Source: Torreya grandis
Lineage: Eukaryota > Streptophyta > Pinopsida > Cupressales > Taxaceae
DNA: 64,000 bases
Direction of reading: 5' to 3'
Assembly: GCA_037957365.1 (NCBI GenBank)
Contig: JARHVA010002128.1
Span: 1,152,501 to 1,216,500 of the forward strand
The notes beneath the pieces are model-generated. The model saw nothing but the letters and a program-made list of their open reading frames with translations, was not told where the DNA came from and searched no databases. Shown here piece by piece: positions 11,034-23,692 of this stretch; position 1 is the first letter of the stretch, and each line of letters opens with the position of its first letter. A program made the position numbers and the translations under genes.

Positions 11034-11936
11034 TGTCAGGGAAGTCCAAGAACAAACACACCTCTGTTCTGATTCCTCTTGTTGGATCTTGCTCCTCAGA
11101 AAGAGCATAGTATGATTACCAAATATAAGCAATTAAATATGCAGAAATAACCAGAAACACAAGTAGCTAGAATTCATCAATAGCACAGAATATGAGAGAC
11201 AATACACTATCTTGTATTAACACTTTACAGAAAAGAATACAACAAAGAGCCACCACACTCTTTTACCTTACAGAGGTTTGCCACACCTCAAGTGTACAGT
11301 AATTCTTCTCACACAACACTCTCCTACACAAAAAATGGTCCCAACAACCAACTCACAAACAGAATTGGTGTTCACCTCTCCAACTAGTCAGTAATAACCC
11401 TGCCAGTTCACCAAGCACTCAATAGTACTTCAAGTTGATCTCCCATGAACTTGCAACCTGCAATTCAATAGACCATACTCACATGTAAATCTCCTATGAG
11501 CTTGCAACAACCTGTAACTCAATGATCTTACAAATGGAAGCAACTTACTTGCCTTCCTTTCTATCTCATGCCTTAATTACAATACATGCCAATGGGTCTA
11601 TAAATAGATCCCTAACTCAAACACTAACTTAGACTCTTAATTTAGACAATTATCCTCACAACCAAAGACTCTAACTGGCCTTTACATGCAAACACTTCAT
11701 TCACTTAACTAATTGTCCATGTAACGAGTAGTTCTGGAACACACAGGCGACTGACGTCGGTCCCTGCTAGTCTGGTTCTGCCGACGTCGGCCGACTCCCT
11801 GCCGTCGCCGGTGGCCTTCTGCACTGGTCACGACTGACGTCGATCCTGCTATCGACGTCGGTGCTCCTGTATCTCAACAACCTTCCTGTTCCACCTGTTT
11901 GCAAAGAGTTGAAGCTTTTAGCTCCACAACTCAACA
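11034..11936 (-). repeat. Copia 5' LTR (right)
   Basis: It is 903 bp and aligns without gaps to 7299-8201, with about 40 mismatches. Many mismatches are C/T or G/A changes at CpG sites in the GACGTC cluster (11747-11855), as expected from deamination of methylated cytosine. The likely TATA palindrome is at about 11599-11608. It supplies promoter and enhancer for minus-strand transcription. Confidence 0.95.
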
Positions 11937-14705
11937 TTTCCTATCAAATCTTCTGCATAAGACACATGCCTTTGTTATTTATTGTTGGTAGCATCATAAA
12001 TGGAAATACAGATCCAATGCATCTAAAATTTACTTCCAATTCTAATCTAGTCAAATTTTGGACCAATAATAAGGTATTTTGATCAATTTGAGTAATTTAT
12101 GCACAAAGTACTTAATCATGCTTAAGAGATAATTAATCCAAATCAAGGCCTAAAAAAAAATTCCATGGAAAACTTGTTGAATACTTTTTTTTGGAAATGA
12201 ATATTAAATAATTGTATCATTAGGTGACCTCATTTCTTGGGAAGACATTCTTAGGCCATAAATGCCACAAATATTAGGATTCATGCCCTCCATGCCTCAT
12301 CAATTCCTTCCATGATGCCCTCTATGCCTCTTAATTTCTCCTTCTTCCAATGTCATGATGAGGATAATTACAAACTTAAATCAAAAAATTGAATTAATCC
12401 TGAATGACACATCTCAATCTTGAGATGGATGGTTGAGGTTAATTATAATCAAATCCAAAAATCTATAAATAAGAGGCCTCACAAAATCATTTCTAAGCTA
12501 TTTTGGTGCAAAGTTACTATGCTTAAATATCTTCAAGGACTTGATTATGGAAATTTATAATTCTAATTTTTTTCCAAGCCAATCCAAGCCATAAGGTGCC
12601 AAGTAGAGATGGAGGTAGCCAAGCTTCCATTGCCAAGGACTTCATGAGCACAAGTCAAGCCAGCCACCACTACAAATGCATTTGAAGCATCCAAGGAAGG
12701 TGAAGGAATTATTGTGTTTTCATTCCTTACTTTTTAGTTGTGTTTGTCATTTTATTTTTTAACTAAGCTCTCCCTAGTGTTTAGGCCTAGAGATGTTATT
12801 CTATTATTGTGTTTATTTCATTTTTCTTTCATTTTGGAACTAACACAATACTAACCATCCTCTCTTGAGTCAAATTCCTAGATCACAATGTATTAAACTA
12901 GAATTTAAAGTCTGGTTAGTTTTTAGTTGTTAGTTGGAGGGATAGAACATGATGTCCATCATGGCATCCAAGAAAACATGAATAATACATGATATGTATC
13001 ATGGCATTACAAATAATCAAAAGAAATAAATCAAAAATCACATAAATTAAGAATCAAGAAGTGGCTAAGAGTGGCCAAGGGGCCAATCAAACAATAGACA
13101 TGGGCACATGTAACGTAAATTAGAAATCAAGCATACAAGGCATGTTCAAATGCCACATACACATATAGTTAAAACAATCAAGTTGGAATGGAAGCCATAA
13201 TCACATAGAGGAGTATAGGTAAAGTACATTATCAAATATCCTAAGTCACACACATGAATATAAGAAAAAGACATTGGTAAATGTCCTAAGGCACATTTCA
13301 AAAATAAGAAAGAATTGAGAAAATTAAAAAAATCTAACTATGCTAAGCAAGAAAATAAAGCATGTAAGGAACTGGAAGATACACTCACAGCTAACTAATA
13401 AAAGCAAGAGTGAAAGTATGTAAGACATGTTAGTACAATACTAGATATATGATAAGAAATACACAAGTGCTATATACTAATGTGTGTTGATAGAGTAATT
13501 TGTGTATGCTAGTGAATAATGTATATCAACATGATAAATAGATTGTGTGTTGTAGTAACGACATAACTTGGATGGTGTAGTCATGTAGAGGATTCTCCTA
13601 ATAGGTATGTATATCGATGTGTGTCTTTAATGTAGAAGTAGGATGCCCCCTCAATGGGTAGAGTGAAGTAATCAAATAGTAGGATGTAACTTCACACACT
13701 CAAAGAAAGATCAAGTGAAGCATGGTAATGTAGATAAATTAACAAATAATAAGCATAAAATAGTTAATGTAAGTCTAACATAGTAGTAGCAATGTAAATC
13801 ATGGATGATGCATATAAATGAAATGTTTTTCGTGTTTTTTTATATATTTGAATGTTTTTATGTTGTAAAATATTTTTAGTTATGTATAATCAAGTGTAAG
13901 AAACTATGTATAGGTAAGCAGGGAAAGGATGATACTAATTGATGAGTCTCATGGGATACTCCCTATCATGGTGTTTTGTATCAAGGAGAGGGATCATGCA
14001 TGATCATGAAGCATGATGAAAATGATAAGACCATGGCTTTAAAAGTTGTATATGTTGTAAATAATTTTAAATCCTTGAAGTATAAACCAAATATGGGGTC
14101 CCCCTATAATTATAAGAAGTGGATACAACTATAGGGCTCTTTAGGACCCATCTAGTAGTAGGAGAATCTCTCTAAACATGTGCTCTATGTGTAGATGCAT
14201 GATATCTCATTGAGACTACCCTGGGTGTCAATACTATATCTTGAAGTTGTCTAGAATACTATACCTATGGAGGTGTATGAACCTTGTGTGTTATGATGGA
14301 TTGCTCAATTATGTCTAAATATGTATTGGGTGAGGAGCTATAACTGGTGGAGAAACTAGAACTAGAAGTTGTACTAAAAATGATGACTATATTGTAGAAG
14401 ATGGCTCTGAAGTGGGGAGTGAAACTCATATGCACTCCACCAAATGTAATAACCTGGTTAACATGAATGAATTTCATGCATCTATGAACTATAAAAGGTA
14501 CTACTTAAATTTTCTAAATCCATGGTCAACCAAGTAACATATTAAAAACTCCTACACTTAGCACTATAGTGAATGGTGTAGAGATGTGTGTTAGACCAAC
14601 TTATAAAGGAATTAAAATCACACCCAATGAATTATGTATATGCCCATTTAATCTATTGATAACTATGCCTATTAGTGTAATATTCTACTTTGAATATCCC
14701 AAATG
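11937..14705 (-). other. Gypsy A internal DNA between copia insertion and protease
   Basis: It starts with the right TTTCC target duplication (11937-11941). Pol should lie here, but no RT or integrase motif is visible in either strand. The minus frame 14265-14477 is low-complexity (Ser/Thr-rich) and without known motifs. The stretch 12950-13900 is rich in short purine/AT words but shows no clear tandem unit. Confidence 0.45.
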
Positions 14706-14894
14706 CTACAATAATGTCATAGTGCATATGTTCATACTAGATCCATTATCTATGAGAACATTATGAATATGATGATTATGAATGTGAGCTATAATAAAGG
14801 GTGAATGATAATTTGAATCATCCTTGATGATCTCCTTCTTTGAGAAGGAGATGGAAGGTTTAGCTAGAAACCTAGAACTGTATACACTAGTCAT
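14706..14894 (-). pseudogene. Gypsy A aspartic protease fragment
   Basis: The frame reads KKEIIKDDSNYHSPFIIAHI followed by HNHHIHNVLIDNGSSMNICT. The pattern VLID.GSS.NIC matches the catalytic D-[ST]-G-[AS]-S loop of plant Ty3/gypsy proteases, with Thr/Gly replaced by Asn here (DNGSS). It lies downstream of the gag remnant in the same orientation. The C-terminal half of the protease is not readable. Confidence 0.65.
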
Positions 14895-14999
14895 GTTACT
14901 TAAAGGATGTGTCTCAACTGAAAGTGCCCTATATGTATCTAGTGGTGGATGTGCATGATATGCATGCTGAACCCCTGATGTGTCCCCTATCTTCTATTT

Positions 15000-15970
15000 A
15001 GAATGATGTGTAAAAGGATCTAAAAATATTTTTAATGTGGTATCTTGTGTTTAATTTGTTGGAGAAGGCACAACTGAAGTACCAAGATCAATATGATTGC
15101 CATCTATTAAATCATGTATCTTATGTCTCAAACTAATGAATCTATCTATTGTATGGCTTGGTGTCCTATGAAAATCACAAAATTCATGCTGATCATATCC
15201 CTATGGAAGAGGTTTTGTTGGGTCAACTTCCTAAATAGGAAGGAGAGATATGATGTTATCATTTAATAGTTACTGTAAAACTCTAGATAGATAAACTGGT
15301 AGATTGGTAAATGTACGCCAACAAGGTGTTGATAAAACCACTCAATAAAGGGGATCTAAAGCTACATTAACTATAGGTTGATTTTGAATCTTTTTATCAT
15401 TGACCTTTACTTTATATGTGACTTTGATGTTACTCTTGTTTGTTGTGTCTCAGATACTTATGTACTTGAGTTTTCCCATTGAAATTAACTTAACTTCTCT
15501 TTCCTTTAGTGTGTGACACAATTTAGTGAAGGAAGAGAATCTTTTAAACATAATTGATTCTTTCAAATCTCATAGAAGACTCTACTTTAAGAGATCCTAT
15601 AACTCTTAATTATCCATGGGGCTAGTCATCTTAGCTAAGATAGTCTTATATCAAAGAATATAATCTATGAGATGCTCATTTGACCTTTACTTCTATCATG
15701 CAACTTGAGATTATGAAACTTTATCACCAATTTTAATGTTTAAATAATCTAGGAACATGTTGTTTAAAGGAATGAATGCACTGACTAAATGACTTGATAA
15801 ACTATAGAACCATTGTAAAGCATAATCCTTTAGGCTCCATGGAAAAAGCCTAGTAAGTAGCCAGTCATTTGGTACATGATCCAAGAATGCTACATAAAAA
15901 TTCTCAAATGTGTCTTTAGATCACCCTTACCATCATATAGAGTAAGCTTGGGTTAAACAAAACCTTGTGA
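15000..15970 (-). pseudogene. gag: Gypsy A Gag remnant
   Basis: Minus-strand pieces in changing frames match Ty3/gypsy Gag. KLTLYDGKGD (about 15960) is followed by LKDYALQWFYSL (about 15840-15800), the usual 'LKG.AL.WFY.L' of the capsid domain. Near 15179-15085 comes CDFHRTPSHTIDRFISLRHK and IHDLIDG, the 'C.FH...GHTT..C..LR..I..LI..G' motif found near the end of Tat/Athila-like Gag proteins. Here the Gly of GH is Ser and the second Cys is Phe. Several stops and frameshifts are present. It sits about 1 kb inside the 5' LTR, the normal gag position. Confidence 0.7.
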
Positions 15971-16985
15971 CAAGGGTGTAGAAGTAATGTGATGTGCCAA
16001 TGGTGTATGTAGAAGAGTAGAAGAATCCAAGGCCTGCATAGGTCCAGTGGCACTTTGCTCAAGATGTATCACCTTGGATTGAAGGGATCTTATCTCCTAC
16101 ACAAGGACTACTACATCAAGAGATAGAGATATACTAGTTGTAGCTAGCGGCATAGAGTCAGGTTGGGTTACTTAGGGGGTTGTTAAGACATAGTTACTCC
16201 TATAGTGTCATTTATAACTAGATGCTCTGTGGTTTGAGAAGATTGACCATTGTTCATTTTTTTTGTTCTTTTAGTAGTATTTTAAGCATGTCATCTTGCA
16301 TGTCAGGGTGTTCAGTTAAAAGTTCTTAAGGTCCCTTTTATTAGTTTCATCAAAAATGGTATATTAGGTGATTGGTAAAGTAGGAATTGATCTAATTATT
16401 TGCAAATAATTGTAATAGGCAAAGTGCGATATAAAGAAAATATTGAATGTGGTAAATGTTGAGTGATAACAATAGGTAACTATAGATTTAATAAAAAGGA
16501 TACAAAGCTCACAAACATGTATGATGATACCTTAAGAATAAATAGGACCTAGTATATTCAGCTAGGGTTTGAAAGATGATGATTTTGACAATTTACTATG
16601 AAATTTTGAAATTGAATGTGAATTTCTAAGTAGAATATGTAACTAAAAAATCAAAAATTTATTGGAAAATTAGTGATTTAATAGGACCTAGTAGATGCAA
16701 CTAGGGTTTACAAAAATAAATGTTTTTGAAAATTACTATTAAATTTTTTAATTTTGAAGGGATTTTATGATTTTAATATGCTATTAAAAATTCAAAAATT
16801 AATTAGAAAATTACTGAAAAAATACTGAGACCTAGTATGGGCAACTAGGGTTTGAAAGAAATTTATTTTAAAATTTTAAATGAATTTATGATTTAAATAT
16901 TCAATTAAAAATTCAATAATTTATTGGAAAAATCAATATGAATTTTACCCTAGGGTTTCTAAGGTTTTTGTGTGTAAACAAGGTA
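15971..16985 (-). other. Gypsy A 5' untranslated region
   Basis: This non-coding stretch lies between the primer site and gag. From 16540 to 16970 a phrase like 'gacctagtagatgcaactagggttt' recurs about every 120-140 bp (around 16548, 16683, 16827 and, partial, 16948), followed by AT-rich 'aaatttttga' text, so the leader is a degenerate tandem repeat. Confidence 0.5.
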
Positions 16986-17001
16986 AGTCGGGCTCACCAA
17001 A
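16986..17001 (-). promoter_or_regulatory. Candidate primer binding site of gypsy A
   Basis: Directly after the 5' LTR end the minus strand reads TTTGGTGAGCCCGACT. Gypsy B has a similar, more decayed sequence in the same place. I do not know the cognate tRNA; its 3' end would be GGCTCACCA. Confidence 0.6.
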
Positions 17002-18189
17002 TGTTTTAGCAATTTTCAGAATATTAGGGTTTTATTCCTTATTTGGTTAAATGTTTTGTATTGATAAATTAGTAAATAATATGAAATAAATAAGAATAAT
17101 TTTTGAAATTTCTTTGTAATTATAGATTTTATAAAAATAGTAATAAAAGGAATAAAATAAGACTTAGATTAAACTATGTTGAGCCGACTGAGACAAGGTC
17201 TAATATTGAGTTTGTAATCCTGGGAAACTATCATAAATAAGATTATAGATTTTTTTTTATTGCATAGGAGCATCAAAAGTGGATAGGAGTGGCACCGACA
17301 CTATAGTCCTTATCTAGCGCTATTATCTTGAGGAGTTAAACTTTCTAGATTTTATTTCGCAGGTCTGTGTGACACTGTCTCTAAATTTTTGAAGCCTAAT
17401 TGTTAGAAATTCTCCCTATATATCTGATTTTATTCATTTTGATTCATTAAATTCATTTGAATAAAAATTTGGTGAATAGGTAAAAAGGGGTTAGTGTGTG
17501 TAAGATTCAATGGATGTGTTTCACACCCCATGTGTGGGCACACTACCTACATACCAATACTATGAATAGGGATCAATCCATATGTAGTTATCCCTTTGAA
17601 AGGTCTTGGTGTAATTATTATATGATAATGCAATAAATGATATATTAGATGTACTTGGGATGGATATGGATTGATTCATATATTTAGATGTGTTTAGGAT
17701 TGTACTGGATGGTTGTATGCAGAGAATAGGGAAGATTGCCTGAGTGGTTTCACTTGTATTCTTGATTGCTTTTTGATATTTTCCAACCCCTTTCTAAATT
17801 ATATTTTAATGGGATTAAATAGGTATCTATTGGTCATCAATTGAATTTTCTCATGTTCGGCCGATAAGGATAAGGATGGGAAACTAGAATGAATTGACCA
17901 TTGGGTCCAAAAATGAGCTTGGACAAGAGTGTCAAAAGTAGATAGGAGTGACATTGGTGCTATTATCCTAGTGTGTCACTATTTTCCTTAGTATATGATA
18001 CCTAGGGGGATAGGTTTTTCATGAAAAGAGGGTCTTATATCAGCTAGGGTCAAGTCTAGAAGGCTACGAATGATTGGGAATCAATGAAAGATGCCTAGAA
18101 GGGTCATGAGGGAAATCAAGAGGATCCTAATGGGTTAGATGTCATTATCCATGCTAAAGTTACCAATTTTTACATTTTATATGACTACA
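17002..18189 (-). repeat. Gypsy A 5' LTR (right)
   Basis: It starts TGTTTTAGC and ends GACTACA, then the CAAGT target duplication. It matches 4305-5475 throughout. It provides the promoter for minus-strand transcription; no TATA box was assigned with confidence. Confidence 0.87.
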
Positions 18190-18194
18190 CAAGT

Positions 18195-20778
18195 CATATA
18201 GATACCCTAATTAACTAGGTAGACTTGGGTGATTGAACTAATTGTTTATGCCTGAGTTAGCTTATTTTGGTTATCCTTTTAATTCCCCTTATCTTTCAAT
18301 ACTATAACCCCTCTGTTCTAACCATCTACTTGGGATCTCTATTTTATATGCATATATCATCTCACATTCAAGTTTGGAGTTAGATTGGATATGATCCTAT
18401 AAGTGGTGATTAGGGGTACTTTAACTGTAAATCGATTCTTACATAGGCCCATGAGCAAGAGGAGGGATTCTATATTATGTTGGTAACTAGGTTGACCTCT
18501 CTTGAATCCCAATCACCCTCTTAAGGTAGTCATCTTCATAACATATGAACCTTCCTTACATGTTTTAAGTTTAATTATATGTAATTGTTTGGGGAAACCT
18601 TTTGAAGACTAAGTATAAAGTTGGTCTTCTGAGCTTGGTCATGGTTTCAAACATGTGCCTGAACTTGACTGAGATTTCTTCTTCTCATAGCCTCATTGGC
18701 CTCCTATGGATTTATGCAACATTTGACCTTTATTCTATGCATTAAGATTGGGAATAAGGGAAAAGACTATAGGTGGTGATTATATAGTCCTATGAAGTTA
18801 CTAATTTGGAAATTAAAGCCTACTATGGGGTGGGAATAGATTGATAATGCCATTACATAGAAAATGTTTTTGTGGGATCTCATATGGATTATTAATCATT
18901 GTTCAAGACCACCCATGGGAATCCTAGACATATTTATCTATATAATCAACAAGGCAAAGTAATAGGAGATAATTATCAGATATATGGAGAGTAATCTAAA
19001 ACCCAAGATTTCATAAAAACCTTAAACAATGCTAATGAATCTTGAACTTTGCTAAAAGGCTTATGAAAGTATTGAGAGCTAGTCTATGGTTTTCTGGCCT
19101 TGAGATCCCTAATGAGGTTTGTTCCTTATAAAAGATGGGATCATCTAAAATTTTACAACACCTATAAATTCTCCATATTGTTCTTATGATATCTAACAAC
19201 CATCAACCATTAAACAACCTATTCACACTTGCTATTGAGGTCAATTCACATAGGCAGTCCCACCTGAAGACAAGAGATTTGGAAGAGTTGAAGGTTAATT
19301 AATAACTCAATTGTGATAAGGAGTATATAAGACCTAAATTATTCCAATAAACCCATCATCTAACCTCAAACCACTACTTTCTTCTAGATATATGCATCAA
19401 AGGCTCTTCATCATCAAGAAACCGCTACCTACAACCTATAAATTTTGACAACCTAGCGGTTTCTTTCTCCCATGGTATAAAACATGAAAAATAGTGGTGT
19501 ATAATGTAGTTATAGGATCTTTAAAAATTTTATAAGACATATAAAACCATAATTTTCATTAAATAAGTTAGAAATGCACTAAAACCATTCTAAGATTGAC
19601 CCTGTGTGGATGTAGAAGATTAGTTTGACTACCTAGGTTCTTAATTATTGTTCATAAATCATGGAGCATAAATTTAAAAACTAATTCCAAGGATTATAAT
19701 ACCATTATATGCCCTTCCTTTAACCAAAATATTAGGTCACCATTTTCTCTCTCCTATCCATACTAAGCAAGAACATGAAAGACTATCCAAGGCTACCAAC
19801 AAGAGTGATGAATAGAAAGGGATAGTTTTTGGATTTTTTGACTCTAAAACTCATGTATTATCTTCTATAATACCTAAAATGAGTTCCCTATAAAATTTCA
19901 TAACCTTTTTTAACTATGACCATAATGTACAAATCTGTAAAAGCCTATAAACACCTACAAAACATCCTTTTCTTACATTTTCTCAGGTTTTAGATATTCA
20001 AATGTTATTGGTGGGTAGGAGTGAAATAAGGATCCAAAAAATGCTGTTAAATAGGGATTATAGGTGGATGGAAGGTGAAAATCCATTTTTCACATGTGTG
20101 GGCCCTCTTGGTGGTGAATATAAGTATTTAACTTATAAAAAAAGACCCTTTTGCATATAAAACCATTATATAATGGCATTATGGTGATAATGAGACCCAT
20201 TTAAATGTATTTTGACTTTGATAACGATTTAGTTGTGTTATAAGGGCCATAACAATACCATCCCATGGTGTAAATACGCTATGAAGGAAATTATGCATGA
20301 TTTCAATATGAAATGTCAATTGAGGGTTACCTTAACATTTCATAAAATACCTTAAAACATGTTAAGGACTTAAACAAGTTCATCGTATTGTCTTTATACC
20401 ATCTTTAATCCTCTAATTTTTCCATATTTTTTATGTTATCAACATGCTTATCTAGGTTCAAAACTAGGCATGATTTGTAACATTTGAGTCATCTTTAATA
20501 TGAGTGATTTTAGATCATTAGTACCAACGCAAAACTTGTCATGGGATCTTATACATAGATAACACAAAATAGAAACTTGACATAGGCTCAAAAAGGGTAA
20601 GAAAATGACCACCATGACACTTCTTGACATAGGTATACCACTTGAACATGCTACCTCTAACTTGATGACAAGTGACCCCTTCTTGAACTACCCTGACACT
20701 TCAAAAGACAATAAGTTTACCAAATCATGAGATTAAGTTCTCATGGGCATAGGTTGACCCTTTGTAAGGCCAAAGGTA
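18195..20778 (-). repeat. Gypsy C left (3') LTR, inner segment
   Basis: This continues C's LTR after gypsy A. It aligns with 46709-47906 and then 56614-58036 on the right side. Examples are 'aactaggtagacttgggtga' (18213 and 46729) and 'ttatataatggcattatgg' (about 20166 and 57389). The uninterrupted target of copia D is at 19387-19391 (GATAT). It ends AAAGGTA, equivalent to AAGGGCA at 58031-58036. No gene was seen. Confidence 0.7.
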
Positions 20779-20788
20779 TAAAGTATTA

Positions 20789-23692
20789 TATATGTAATTA
20801 GAAATACATCATGTCTATAAATCAATCCTAGATTAGAAAATATAGAGCATACCTACACTTAAGATTGGGAATACATTTGTTAAGCAGGGGCATGGCCAAT
20901 ATGGGGATCTACTAGACTTGATTAGGGGATCGCTTGTCACAATACACCATGTTAGGAAGGGTTACAAAGCCTATATGCTAATGCAATCATGCAATAAGCC
21001 TAAAAGAGTCCTAGGTTTAATGTTCACTCTATTATAATAACAAGAAAGTAAATCTAATCTAGTACTCACCAAAGCTTGTGGCATAATGTGGGGGTTAGAA
21101 TGGAAACAAACTAAATTAAACATGCATAGAAGACATATACTTACATCAATGTATATGAAATCTTAATGCATGGAATAAATAAGTCATCTATCTACTCTTA
21201 TAAATGAGAAATAAATTTAGGAATACTAACCTTGAATATGAAACCATCGAGCCTCAATATCTCCCTTGGCCAAGATGCTTCGTAAGAGATTGTTATGGTA
21301 TGTAATGATAATGAAGACAAATAATCTCTAGGCTACATAACCTATATATGCATCAAAAATACTTTTCCACAAGACAAGATCCATATCTCCAAATAAAGTA
21401 TGGAACCCTAAGTTTTATTCCTCAAGTAGAATGGTCAATAAGTAGATGTTCATTTATACTTATTCTTCTTCACTTCTTTTCTTACAAATGGTTGGAAATG
21501 AACTTGTATATATATGCAGATCTTGCCCTAAATACTCTCATAAATGTTAGTTATATAGGGTTGACCTAGTTGACCTTATATGTTTTTAAGGATAATTTAC
21601 TAGGTCTAAGTTAGGTTGGATGAAAGGCTAACAAAATCAAAGAGTGAAAAATACTGCTAGACTATACAGGGTTGACCCAATCGACCCTGTACAATTGACT
21701 ATCCAAAATGGAATTAAGGTAATAAAAGGAGGATAATACATGGTAAATGATTGTAATGGGTAATATTGAGAATAATAATCTTAGGGTAAATGGTTTTAGG
21801 AGATGAGTGTGAATATGGAAAGTGGTGAAAGGGACAAAAATCTTATGAAGCACCAATGGTCTGCCCACCCATTTCCTAATGTACCCCTTAAGGCATGAAT
21901 TTAAAAATATTGGGACTCAATGGGTTCCTGTAAGATACAAAGTGTCATTAATAAATAAAATTTTAAAAATAGTATGTGTATACATAATCCCCACTCTAAG
22001 CTCATCATGAGTCGCGTAAGTGAAACACAAGATGGTGCTTTAGCAAATAGAACATAATAACACATAACATTGATGTTAATTAAAGTGTAGTAAGTAGAAA
22101 ATAAGATAAAGGAAATGATAGAATTGAAAAACACATAAATTTACTTACCTTAGTGTTGTAGCTAAAGAAGTAGATTGCAAGAAATGTGAAGGCATCCAAT
22201 GTGAAGAACACTAGGCAAACCTATAGAAGTTAATGTAAAAAATAGCCAAAAATTGAAATTTTTGGAAGATAAGCATATGATAGTGGAAAAGATTCTCTAT
22301 GTCATCACGAATACAATGCATTTTACATTTTGAAAAATAGATGAATAGAAACAAAGATATAGGAAAAATAAGGAATCTATTTAAAAATAATTAAAGAATT
22401 TGAATTTTGAAAAGTGTTTTTAAATAGGGGAAAGATAAGTCATTTTGTTATTTTGACTTGTGAAAGAGAAAGAAAGAGCTCTAGAGACCAAATGAGATAG
22501 GATGGTGAGGAGATGATAGGCTAGATGAGGAGGGGCTCTAGGAGTGGTAACGGGTTTACTATAGGTATGTAGCTATGAATATTAAGCTATTTTTTGAATA
22601 TTTTTTTGAATTTAGCATATTTTTATAAAAATGTAATTTTTAGCATTTATAGATGTTAAAATTAAAAAAATTAAATTCTATAGGTAGGAAAAACTAATTA
22701 GGAAAATGGGTTTGAAAGAATTAGGAAGAAAATTTTTAGAAGGCACTTTTTTAGAAAAATGTAAAGGGTTGGTAGCTAAAAACAATTGGGTCAACCTAAT
22801 CAATCCAATAAGCTGAAAATAGGCAAAATCCACACTGCCGACCTAGTAGGTGTGTGCCAACCCTATACATTTTGTAGACTGCCAACCTAGTATAATTTTC
22901 CAATTGATCCAAAAAGTCCAAAATGATAATGAATTACTAGGGAGGGGAGAATAAAAGGGTTGAGTTATATTTTTAAGTCAACCAAGCGAAAAATAGGGAA
23001 ATTTTGGTCAAACTAAGTTGACTAAAGAACCAAAATTAGACAAAAATGCATGTAAAAGGCTGAAATAAGGCTAAAATGGCCTAAAATGACCAAGTAAGGG
23101 CAAAAAGGACTGAATAGGATAAAAATAGGTAATAATGAATGAATTAAATTAGTTTAGGCTTATTATTTATTAAAATTATAAAAAGAATGTATTTTGACTA
23201 TACATGATAATGAGAATCTAATACATCTTTTATTGTTTCTTGGTTGGAGGGATAACCCTAGTTTTGGAGATTGGTAGATGTGTCTTGGATACCAAATCTA
23301 TTATAGAATCTAACCATAGGTGATAGAGATAGGCTAGTAGTTTTAGGCCTAGGAGGGATAGTTGACATGTGTAGGATTCCCCTAAGTGTGGATCTATTAG
23401 TCATGTTCATTGGATGCTGGGAATGATTGACTAACACCTTATGATGGGAGGTGGATGGGGACATGGTAGAGGTAAATATCAATTTGAAGGATGTGCATGT
23501 CATCATATGACTACTAGTAGTAGGATCATCAGTGACTACAAGCATACTATGTAGCTTAGAGGAAAGGAGATCCTTAGCTATGTGGGCTATAAGCTCAAAT
23601 ACAATATTAAAAGGTGGGAAAGTTAGTATGTTTGATGTATATGAATCATAAATTTATGATATCTAGAAGGTTGTGATATGACTTATGACATA
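20789..23692 (-). repeat. Gypsy B 3' LTR (left)
   Basis: It aligns with 34169-37062 throughout, for example at 'ctataaatcaatcctag' (20816 and 34191) and 'gtatgtttgatgtatatgaatca' (about 23624 and 36996). It contains palindromic GGGTTGACC-type motifs (about 21558, 21668, 22788). Its inner end carries the N-terminal half of a plus-strand plant mobile domain gene. The termini are decayed: TA for TG, and TA at the inner end. Confidence 0.82.

Larger units (their letters stand above)
7299..11936 (-). mobile_element. Young Ty1/copia retrotransposon, non-autonomous, inserted in gypsy A
   Basis: This 4638-bp element is complete at its ends. It has two LTRs of exactly 903 bp with TG...CA termini, a TTTCC target duplication, a methionine-tRNA-type primer site and a polypurine tract. 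On the minus strand the order is 5' LTR (11936-11034), gag, protease, integrase zinc-domain remnant, a CpG-rich repeat stretch in place of the integrase core, truncated reverse transcriptase and RNase H, then 3' LTR (8201-7299). I count about 40 mismatches between LTRs, nearly all transitions, or about 95.5% identity. That makes it clearly the youngest element here. Lacking integrase and part of reverse transcriptase, it could only have moved with help. Confidence 0.95.
4305..18189 (-). mobile_element. Gypsy A: Ty3/gypsy element inserted in the left LTR of C
   Basis: LTRs at 4305-5475 and 17002-18189 bracket the element. It is flanked by a perfect 5-bp target duplication, CAAGT, at 4300-4304 and 18190-18194. 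The other copy of C's LTR shows the uninterrupted site at 46704-46708, followed by sequence matching what resumes at 18195. A polypurine tract on the minus strand abuts the left LTR and a primer-site-like sequence abuts the right one, so transcription ran right to left. Gag (about 15.0-15.97 kb) and protease (14.7-14.9 kb) can be recognised; reverse transcriptase and integrase cannot. A copia element is nested at 7299-11936. LTR similarity of about 85-88% by eye makes A older than that copia. Confidence 0.88.

Noticed and set aside
667..20778. Reading the 6.2-kb duplication as a segmental duplication of the chromosome
   Set aside because: The two copies flank a gag-pol in exactly the LTR positions with TG...CA-like ends, so a retrotransposon explains them better, although no target duplication was found.
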